DNA of 64,000 bases from Mycolicibacterium cosmeticum (lineage in GTDB: Bacteria; Actinomycetota; Actinomycetes; Mycobacteriales; Mycobacteriaceae), in assembly GCA_016197365.1 (NCBI GenBank), contig JACPVS010000021.1:62001-126000 (forward strand), in the 5' to 3' direction. The notes beneath the pieces were generated by a model. That model did no database searches. It saw only the letters and a program-made list of their open reading frames with translations, and was not told where the DNA came from. Of the stretch, positions 7,741 through 14,117 are shown one piece after another. The number at the start of each line of letters is the position of its first letter. The stretch's first letter is position 1. The translations under genes were made by a program, and so were the position numbers.

Positions 7741-8903
7741 GGCTTGGTCACCGACCATTGCGTGACCGGATACGCCGGGCGGAATCCGGTGAACCCGCCG
7801 ACGGGCTCACCTCGGTAGTGCTGGAACCGGTGCAACTGCCCACCTATCGTCGAATACCTCTGGATGACAACGGCTTCTGATTCGGCCGTTACCACGTTGG
7901 CGACCAACCGGCCGCCCGGGGTCAGGTGCTCGAGGCACCCGTCGAGCAACCCCGGGGTGGTGATGCCGCCCCCGATGAAGATTGCCGTCGGCGCGGGTGC
8001 GCCCGCGAAATCGTCGGGCGCGGCGCCACGGACATCGACTCGCACGCCGAAGGCACGCGCGTTGGCGGCGATGCGGTCGCGGCGTGCCGCGTCCCGCTCG
8101 AACGCCACTGCCCGCAGGCCCGGTCCGCTGCGGCACCATTCGACCGCCACACTGCCCGAACCGGATCCGACGTCCCACAACAGTTCTCCCGGACGAGGCC
8201 CGAGTGCGGCCAAGGTGACCGCACGGATGCCCTGTTTGGTGATCTGTCCGTCGTGGGCGAACGCGTCGTCGGGCAGAGTGTGGAAGCGGCGCTCGTCGGG
8301 CAGGTAGCGCACTGCGACGACATTGAGATCATCGACAGCCCCGGCGAACTCCCCGGCCACCGTGTGGCGCATCCGCTCTCCCGGCCCGCCGAGCTGTTCC
8401 AGCACGGTGAATTCCGACGTGCCGCGGCCAGTTTCGGAGAGCAGCCGAGCCAGTGCGGCGGGGGTCTGTCCGTCGCGGCTGAGAATGATCGCCTGCCCGC
8501 CCCGGCGCACCGCGGCCGTCGGGTCGGCCGTCACCAGGCTGATCACCTCGGTGTCCTGCACCGACCAGCCCACCCGGGCGCAGGCCAGCGTCACCGAGGA
8601 CACGTGCGGCAGCACCCGGACCGCGCCGGTGCCGAACACCCGGATCAGGGTGGCGCCGATGCCGTGCAGCATCGGGTCCCCGGACGCCACCACGTGCACC
8701 GTGTCCAGACCGTCGAACAGGGTGGTCAGCGCGGGCAGCATGGGTGACGGCCATTCGCGGCGTTGCGCGGGAATGCTGTCGTCGAGCAGCTCGAGCTGCC
8801 GTGGTGACCCGTAAATGACGGTGGCGCTGCGCAATTCGTCGGCAGATTTCGGTGACAACCCCGCCATCCCGTCCGCGCCGATACCGACCACCACGATGTT
8901 CAT
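7737..8903 (-). CDS. cobL: Precorrin-6Y C5,15-methyltransferase (decarboxylating) CobL
   Basis: A 388-residue two-domain enzyme. The N-terminal half (NIVVVGIGADGMAGL, ASGDPMLHGIGATL) is the CbiE-type C5 methyltransferase. The C-terminal half (ELLWDVGSGSGSVAVEW) is the Rossmann-type CbiT domain that methylates C15 and decarboxylates the acetate side chain. The ATG at 8903 is chosen at the start of family similarity; the upstream extension is repeat DNA. A 32-base tandem duplication lies between this start and the upstream SDR stop. Confidence 0.94.
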   Translation of the reverse strand: MNIVVVGIGADGMAGLSPKSADELRSATVIYGSPRQLELLDDSIPAQRREWPSPMLPALTTLFDGLDTVHVVASGDPMLHGIGATLIRVFGTGAVRVLPHVSSVTLACARVGWSVQDTEVISLVTADPTAAVRRGGQAIILSRDGQTPAALARLLSETGRGTSEFTVLEQLGGPGERMRHTVAGEFAGAVDDLNVVAVRYLPDERRFHTLPDDAFAHDGQITKQGIRAVTLAALGPRPGELLWDVGSGSGSVAVEWCRSGPGLRAVAFERDAARRDRIAANARAFGVRVDVRGAAPDDFAGAPAPTAIFIGGGITTPGLLDGCLEHLTPGGRLVANVVTAESEAVVIQRYSTIGGQLHRFQHYRGEPVGGFTGFRPAYPVTQWSVTKP

Positions 8904-8964
8904 CGGGGCCCTCGGCTCTTCGCGCAAGCGCTCATCGGGGCCCTCGGCTCTTCGCGCAAGCGCT
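8901..8964. repeat. Two tandem 32-bp copies at the SDR-cobL junction
   Basis: Positions 8901-8932 and 8933-8964 are identical (the unit begins CATCGGGGCCCTCGGCTC and ends GCAAGCGCT on the plus strand), with a partial third copy CATCG after. On the coding strand each copy is one 12-codon reading frame (MSACAKSRGPR, then stop). The SDR stop overlaps the first ATG by ATGA, the first micro-ORF stop overlaps the second ATG, and the second stop overlaps the cobL ATG. A recent tandem duplication is the simplest origin. Confidence 0.85.
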
Positions 8965-9710
8965 CATCGCGGCAACCTCCGCCAGATCGCCTGCGGCACA
9001 AGTCTCGTCGTGAATATCAGCGGCCGGATCGCCCACGGCACCCACACCGCCGACTTGCCCCGGTCCAATGCCCGGGCCGTCGCTTCGGCCACCTGCTCGG
9101 GCGTGCTCGACAGCGGAGCAGGCTCCATGCCCTCGGTCATATGGCCGATGACGAACCCGGGCCGCACGATCAGCAATCGCACGCCGGTGCCGTGCAAAGC
9201 GTCGGACAACCCACAGGCGAAGCCGTCCAGACCCGCCTTGGCCGACCCGTAGACGTAGTTGGCGCGGCGCACCCGCGCGCCGGCAATGGAGGAGAACACC
9301 ACCAACCGCCCACTGTCGCGGGCCCGCATCCCCGCGGCGAGCACCGTGAGCAGGCTGACCTGCGCCACGTAATCGGTGTGCACGACGGCCACGGCGTGCG
9401 CCGGGTCGGACTCGGCGCGCTCCTGGTCGCCGAGGATCCCGAACGCCAGGATCGCCGTCCCGGTGGGGCCGGCGTCGGCTTCGATGGCGGCCACCACCGC
9501 CTGATGCGCGCCGACATCGTCGGCATCGAATTCACACACCCGGACGTCGGCGGCGCCGGCGGCCCGCAGCGCGGCGACCTGGTCGGTCAGCTGATCGGCG
9601 CGCCGGGCGGCGAGTACCACCGTGCTCCGAGGGGCCAGTCGCTTGGCCAGCTCCAGGCCGATCTCGCTGCGACCGCCGAAAACCACCACGGCGCCGGGTG
9701 TGTCCTTCAT
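8964..9710 (-). CDS. Short-chain dehydrogenase/reductase (Rv2073c-like)
   Basis: A 248-residue classical SDR: an N-terminal GGRSEIGLELAKRL cofactor loop, ILAFGILGD in place of NNAG, SSIAGARVRRANYVYGSAKAG containing the catalytic Ser, Tyr and Lys (YxxxK), and an RPGFVIGHMTEGM segment. It resembles mycobacterial Rv2073c and, more distantly, DprE2. It is the first gene of the operon running into cobL-cobM-cobK, an order also found in M. tuberculosis; a role in cobalamin synthesis has not been shown. The minus-strand -10 CATAAT (9718-9723) sits seven bases before the ATG, so it is probably leaderless. Confidence 0.85.
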   Translation of the reverse strand: MKDTPGAVVVFGGRSEIGLELAKRLAPRSTVVLAARRADQLTDQVAALRAAGAADVRVCEFDADDVGAHQAVVAAIEADAGPTGTAILAFGILGDQERAESDPAHAVAVVHTDYVAQVSLLTVLAAGMRARDSGRLVVFSSIAGARVRRANYVYGSAKAGLDGFACGLSDALHGTGVRLLIVRPGFVIGHMTEGMEPAPLSSTPEQVAEATARALDRGKSAVWVPWAIRPLIFTTRLVPQAIWRRLPR

Positions 9711-9717
9711 GGCTGCG

Positions 9718-9737
9718 ATTATGGCCTGCGCTAGCGT
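9718..9737. promoter_or_regulatory. Back-to-back -10 boxes of two leaderless genes
   Basis: The 35 bases between the SDR ATG (9710) and the biliverdin reductase ATG (9746) hold a minus-strand CATAAT (9718-9723), seven bases from its start, and a plus-strand TAGCGT (9732-9737), eight bases from its start. The -35 regions must therefore overlap the opposite gene. Confidence 0.55.
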
Positions 9738-9745
9738 GGACCCCG

Positions 9746-10174
9746 ATGGCTACTTCCGGTCGAAAGCCGACCACCCGGCTGACCAACGATGCATTGGCGT
9801 TCCTGACGGAACGGCATCTGGCCATGCTGACCACCCTGCGAAACGACAATTCGCCGCACGTGGTGGCCGTCGGCTTCACCTTCGATCCCAAGACCCACAT
9901 CGCCAGGGTGATCACCACCGGCGGCTCGCAGAAGGCCGTCAACGCCGCTGAGCGCGGTGTCGCGGTGCTCAGCCAGGTAGACGGTGCACGCTGGCTGTCG
10001 CTGGAAGGCGCGGCCACCGTCAGCGCCGACGCGGACGACGTGCGCGATGCCGAGCTGCGTTACGCCCAGCGCTACCGCACTCCGCGGGTGAACCCGCGCC
10101 GCGTCGTCATCGAGGTCCGGGTGCAGCGCGTCCTCGGATCCTCGGGTCTGCTGGATCGCGGCGAGACGACCTAG
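9746..10174 (+). CDS. F420H2-dependent biliverdin reductase-like PPOX protein (Rv2074 homologue)
   Basis: A 142-residue split beta-barrel flavin/F420-binding protein. LAMLTTLRNDNSPHVVAVGFTFDPKTHIARVITTGGSQKAVNA and NPRRVVIEVRVQRVLGS-like segments closely match mycobacterial Rv2074, which reduces biliverdin to bilirubin with F420H2. The ATG at 9746 agrees with that protein's start; the longer frame to 9698 runs into the divergent SDR. Divergent orientation with the cob operon is conserved in M. tuberculosis. Confidence 0.88.
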   Translation: MATSGRKPTTRLTNDALAFLTERHLAMLTTLRNDNSPHVVAVGFTFDPKTHIARVITTGGSQKAVNAAERGVAVLSQVDGARWLSLEGAATVSADADDVRDAELRYAQRYRTPRVNPRRVVIEVRVQRVLGSSGLLDRGETT

Positions 10175-10213
10175 ACCTTCGGTCAGTGTCGCGCGCCACG
10201 GGCGTGTCGCGGC

Positions 10214-11332
10214 TCAGATGGGTACCACCACGAGGTCATGCGGCCGGTTGTTGACCGACTCGGCCCCGTCCTCGGTGACGACGACGATGTCCTCGATCCG
10301 GGCTCCCCACAGGCCGGGGAAGTAGATCCCCGGCTCCACCGAGAACGCCATCCCGGGTTCCAGGGTCAGCTCGTTGCCGGCCACGATGTAGGGCTCTTCG
10401 TGCACCGACAGCCCGATTCCGTGCCCGGTGCGGTGCACGAACACCTCGGCCAGGCCCTCGGCCGCGAGCACATCGCGCGCCACCGCGTCCACCGCGCCCG
10501 CGCTCATCCCCGGGCGCACGGCGGCCACCGCCTCGGCCTGGGCCCGCTGCAGCACCGCGTACTGCTGCGCGACGTCGGCGTCGGGTTCGCCGATGCTGTA
10601 GGTGCGGGTGGAATCGGAGTTGTAGCCGGGCTCATACGGTCCGCCGATGTCGACGACCACGATGTCCCCGGCCCGCAGTTCGCGGTCGGAGCATTCGTGG
10701 TGCGGGTCGGCCCCGTTGGGTCCGGAGCCGACGATAATGAAGGCGACCTCCGAATGCCCCTCGGCGACAATGGCTTCGGCGATATCTGCCGCGACGTCGG
10801 CCTCGGTGCGACCAGGCACCAGGAACTCCGGTACCCGGGCGTGCACCCGGTCGATGGCCGCGCCGGCCTTGCGCAACGCGTCGATCTCGGCCGGGTCCTT
10901 GATCATCCGGAGCCGGCGCAACACGTCGGTGGCCAGCACCGGCACGCTGCCCAGCAGGTCGGCCAGCGGGAGCAGATGCAGGGCGGGCATCGAATCGGTG
11001 ACGGCGACGGCACTGCCGCTCAGCGCATCGGCGACCAGCTGGTAGGGGTTCTCCCCGTCCACCCAATCACGCACCGTCACACCGAGATCCGGGACGGCGG
11101 ACTCCTTCAGTGCGGCCAGCTCCAAGCGGGGCACGACGACCGTCGCGGCCGTACCGTCGGCAGGCAGCACCAGCGCGGTCAACCGCTCGAAGGTCTGCGC
11201 CCGTGACCCGACCAGGTAGCGCAGGTCATACCCCGGCGTGATGACCAGGCCGGCCAATCCGGCCTCGGCGGCGCCGGCGGCCGCGATCTCAAGCCGGTGG
11301 GCGTACACGTCGGTGCTGAAGCGGCCAGTCAT
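10214..11332 (-). CDS. pepE: Xaa-Pro dipeptidase-like M24 metallopeptidase PepE
   Basis: A 372-residue creatinase/prolidase-fold peptidase. The N-terminal domain includes ITPGYDLRYLVGSRAQTFERL. The metal-binding catalytic domain shows VVVDIGGPYEPGYNSDSTRTY (two Asp), HRTGHGIGLSVHEEPYI (His), VEPGIYFPG (Glu) and GARIEDIV (Glu), so all five ligands are present. The start at 11332 (MTGRFSTDVYAHRLEIA) matches the family; 20 upstream residues are unlikely. It ends 40 bases from the biliverdin reductase stop on the opposite strand. Confidence 0.92.
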   Translation of the reverse strand: MTGRFSTDVYAHRLEIAAAGAAEAGLAGLVITPGYDLRYLVGSRAQTFERLTALVLPADGTAATVVVPRLELAALKESAVPDLGVTVRDWVDGENPYQLVADALSGSAVAVTDSMPALHLLPLADLLGSVPVLATDVLRRLRMIKDPAEIDALRKAGAAIDRVHARVPEFLVPGRTEADVAADIAEAIVAEGHSEVAFIIVGSGPNGADPHHECSDRELRAGDIVVVDIGGPYEPGYNSDSTRTYSIGEPDADVAQQYAVLQRAQAEAVAAVRPGMSAGAVDAVARDVLAAEGLAEVFVHRTGHGIGLSVHEEPYIVAGNELTLEPGMAFSVEPGIYFPGLWGARIEDIVVVTEDGAESVNNRPHDLVVVPI

Positions 11333-11378
11333 GCCATCGACATTAATCGGGAATCCGGCTCGCGCTACTGTCAGGCTC

Positions 11379-12218
11379 ATGCTGAGGGACATCCGTGAGC
11401 TGACCGGCCAGCACGAGGCGTACGCCGAGGAATTGCGGCGCCGCTGGGGTGGCCTGCTGAGCTACCGCTACATCGGCAGGCAGTACGCGAACATGGATCC
11501 CCGCGACGTGCCCAACACCGTCGCCGTGCGGCACGACATGCGCAACCCCGGCGGCGGGCTGCTGTTCGCGGTCCTGGGCATCTGTGCCCCGGAGAGCGGG
11601 CACATGTCAGACCTCGAGGCGGTGCCCAACCCTGTCATCCATTCCTGCCAGATCGTCGACCCCGGAACCGATGTGCGGCGCATCGAGATCATCTCCGAGG
11701 AGCTGCGGCGGGGCAGACAGATGGGTTACAGCCGCGCCAAGATCGTCGATGCCGACCACCCCGAGCGGGTACTCGCCCTGATCGAGGGCCAGGGCGTGAC
11801 CATCGGAGTGCCGCCCGACGGCCTGCAGAAGATGGAGGTCGACAATATCGAGGTGCTGGATTCGCCCGACCTTCCGCCGCTGTGGCAGGTCTTCGGCGGA
11901 TCCCGCCGCGACGACGGGTCGTGGGCGCTGCCCGAACTGTCGGCCGAAGTCGCTTCCCCGGACGCGGCCCTGCACATCGGGCCGCAGTTCGTCATCCTGG
12001 AAGCCGCCGCCGCGGACGCGGCCGGTGTTGCCGTCCAAGGCATCTCGGTGCATGTGATGTTCCTGGCCCGCGGGAAGGCCGGCCCGTTCCGGGTGGCGAC
12101 CGAACCGATCCCCGGCCCCGAGGGAACGGTCGCGGTGCGGGCGCTGCTGCACGACGAAGGCAACGGCGACAAGGTGATCACCTCGGCCTCGTACGTCTTC
12201 CGGACGGTGCAGGCATGA
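11379..12218 (+). CDS. Conserved mycobacterial protein, possibly hot-dog-fold
   Basis: A 279-residue protein (MLRDIRELTGQHEAYAEELRRRWGG) upstream of a 5'-3' exonuclease. The centre (RAKIVDADHPERVLALIEGQGVTIG) and the late HVMFLARGKAGPFRVATEP stretch resemble acyl-CoA thioesterase-like hot-dog segments, but I cannot assign a catalytic site. The start is the ATG seven bases after a TACTGT -10 box (11366-11371), so a leaderless mRNA is likely; the longer frame runs into pepE. Its stop overlaps the exonuclease ATG by ATGA, so the two are coupled. Confidence 0.72.
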   Translation: MLRDIRELTGQHEAYAEELRRRWGGLLSYRYIGRQYANMDPRDVPNTVAVRHDMRNPGGGLLFAVLGICAPESGHMSDLEAVPNPVIHSCQIVDPGTDVRRIEIISEELRRGRQMGYSRAKIVDADHPERVLALIEGQGVTIGVPPDGLQKMEVDNIEVLDSPDLPPLWQVFGGSRRDDGSWALPELSAEVASPDAALHIGPQFVILEAAAADAAGVAVQGISVHVMFLARGKAGPFRVATEPIPGPEGTVAVRALLHDEGNGDKVITSASYVFRTVQA

Positions 12219-13165
12219 CGCAGCCGGTGTTGCTCCTCGACGGGGCCAGCATGTGGTTCCGGTCTTTCTTCGGGGTGCCGTCCTCGATCACCGCGCCGGA
12301 CGGCCGGCCCGTCAACGCGCTGCGCGGATTCCTGGACAACATCGCCACCCTCGTCACCACGCACCGGCCCGGGCGCCTGGTGGTCTGCCTGGATCTGGAC
12401 TGGCGACCGCAGTGGCGGGTCGACCTGATCCCGTCCTACAAGGCGCACCGGGTCGCGGTCGAGGAGCCCGCCGGCGAGCCCGACATCGAGGAAGTGCCCG
12501 ACGAGCTGACCCCGCAGGTCGAGATGATCATGTCGATGCTCGACGCGTTCGGGATCGCCACCGCGGGCGCACCGGGTTTCGAGGCCGACGACGTGCTGGG
12601 CACGCTGGCATCGAGGGAGCAGCGCGACCCGGTGATCGTGGTCAGCGGCGACCGCGATCTGCTGCAACTCGTGGACGACGGCCCGCCCACCGTCCGGGTG
12701 TTCTACATCGGCCGCGGGCTGGCCAAGGCCACGCTATTCGGGCCTGCCGAGGTCGCCGACACCTACGGCGTCCCGATCGACCGGGCCGGACCGGCGTACG
12801 CCGAGCTGGCGCTGCTGCGCGGGGACGCCTCCGACGGCCTGCCCGGTGTCGCCGGTATCGGTGAGAAGACCGCGACGACCCTGCTGGGCCAGTACGGCTC
12901 GCTGGCGGCGATCATCGACGCAGCCACGGACCCGTCGTCGAAACTCCCGACCGCACAGCGCAAGAAGCTGCTGGCCGCCACCGACTACATCACCGCCGCC
13001 GAGATGGTGGTGCGCGTCGCCACCGACGCCGCCGTGACGATGTCCACGCCGACTGACACGCTGCCGCTGGCCGCGGCCAACCCGGCTCGCGTCGCCGAAC
13101 TGGCCGGCGAGTTCGGGGTGACGTCGTCGATCGGCCGGCTGCAGAAGGCATTGGACCGCTTGTAA
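12215..13165 (+). CDS. 5'-3' exonuclease (FEN/Pol I N-domain-like, Rv2090 homologue)
   Basis: A 316-residue stand-alone 5' nuclease. Acidic metal-binding residues lie in VLLLDGASMWFRSFFGVP, VVCLDLDWRPQWR, FEADDVLGTLASRE, VVSGDRDLLQLV and RGDASDGLPGVAGIGEKTA, the last being the helix-hairpin-helix DNA-binding motif. It is likely to act on flap or 5' ends during repair or replication alongside PolA. It is coupled to the preceding gene by a four-base overlap and followed by a strong hairpin. Confidence 0.9.
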   Translation: MTQPVLLLDGASMWFRSFFGVPSSITAPDGRPVNALRGFLDNIATLVTTHRPGRLVVCLDLDWRPQWRVDLIPSYKAHRVAVEEPAGEPDIEEVPDELTPQVEMIMSMLDAFGIATAGAPGFEADDVLGTLASREQRDPVIVVSGDRDLLQLVDDGPPTVRVFYIGRGLAKATLFGPAEVADTYGVPIDRAGPAYAELALLRGDASDGLPGVAGIGEKTATTLLGQYGSLAAIIDAATDPSSKLPTAQRKKLLAATDYITAAEMVVRVATDAAVTMSTPTDTLPLAAANPARVAELAGEFGVTSSIGRLQKALDRL

Positions 13166-13169
13166 CTGC

Positions 13170-13227
13170 CCAACAGACACCGACTCCCGCATGTCCGTCG
13201 AGGAATGCGGGAGTCGGTGTCTGTTGG
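13170..13227. terminator. 23-bp perfect hairpin between convergent genes
   Basis: The arm at 13170-13192 (CCAACAGACACCGACTCCC, then GCAT) is exactly complementary to 13205-13227 around a 12-base loop. It sits between the exonuclease stop (13165) and the convergent DUF4333 stop (13241), so it can act as a bidirectional terminator. There is no clear T-run, which is usual in mycobacteria. Arms this long and perfect are also compatible with a dispersed inverted repeat. Confidence 0.75.
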
Positions 13228-13240
13228 CGCGGAGTGCCGG

Positions 13241-14017
13241 TTACTTGGGCCGACCGACCTCGTAGGTGCCCTTGTCGTCCTGGAAGGTGACGGTGACCTG
13301 ACGCTTGGTGCCGTCGATGCTGACCACGCAGTCGAAGCTCTCGCCCTTCTTCACCGTCGGGCTGTTGCCGTCGTTGCAGGTGACGTCCTTGACGTTCTTG
13401 GCGCCGTACCCGTTGGCCTCGTCGGTGAGGATCTGTTGCACACCGGTCTGTGCCGCGCCGACATCGAGCTTGGTGGTGACGAACCAGCCCGGCTTCCAGA
13501 AGCCGAGTACCAGCACCACCGCAACGATGATCGCGGCGAGCAGACCCACGACACCGCCGATGACGGCGAGCGACTTCTTCGAGCCCTCCTCGGCCGGCAC
13601 GGGCGCGCCATAGGGCGAGTACTGCGGATTGTTCGGGTCGTACTGACCGGGCTGGCCGTACTGCTGCGGCTGCCCGTACTGCTGGGCCGACGGGTCGTAC
13701 TGTGGCGGCTGCCCGTACTGCTGCGGGTAACCCTGCGGGGCGTAGGCGGTGGGCTGCTGGCCGTACTGCTCGGGCTGCTGGCCGTACTGCTGAGGGTTGT
13801 ACTGCGGCGGCCCCTGCTGCGCGGGCGGCTGGTACTGGGGATACTGCGGCGTCTGATAGGCCGGTGGCTGCCAGGCCGGTGCCTCGGTGGTGGGCTGCTG
13901 CTCGGGCGTGGACGGCGGCTGCCAAGCGTTCTGATCGCTCGGCGGCTGTGCTCCGCCGGACTGCGGCGGCTGACCCGGCCACGCCTGCGTCGGGTCAGAT
14001 CCCTGCGGTCCGCTCAT
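13241..14017 (-). CDS. Pro/Gln/Tyr-rich membrane protein with DUF4333 domain (Rv2091c-like)
   Basis: A 258-residue protein. Residues 1-145 are a low-complexity cytoplasmic segment of repeated PQQYGQ/QYGQPQ-type units. One TM helix follows (about 150-172, SLAVIGGVVGLLAAIIVAVVLVLGF). The extracytoplasmic DUF4333 domain has two cysteines (VTCNDG and FDCVVSIDG) likely to form a disulfide. Proline/glutamine-rich N-termini of this kind occur in mycobacterial cell-division and envelope proteins. The function is unknown. It lies downstream of helY on the same strand. Confidence 0.85.
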   Translation of the reverse strand: MSGPQGSDPTQAWPGQPPQSGGAQPPSDQNAWQPPSTPEQQPTTEAPAWQPPAYQTPQYPQYQPPAQQGPPQYNPQQYGQQPEQYGQQPTAYAPQGYPQQYGQPPQYDPSAQQYGQPQQYGQPGQYDPNNPQYSPYGAPVPAEEGSKKSLAVIGGVVGLLAAIIVAVVLVLGFWKPGWFVTTKLDVGAAQTGVQQILTDEANGYGAKNVKDVTCNDGNSPTVKKGESFDCVVSIDGTKRQVTVTFQDDKGTYEVGRPK

Positions 14018-14117
14018 GTCTCTCCTTGGTTGAGGTCCGTTGGCAACACAGTACCGTTCAGGCTCGGTGAGCAGGCGGAACCGGCCGCCAGCGCGGCCCG
14101 CTCAATCTACGCCGACG

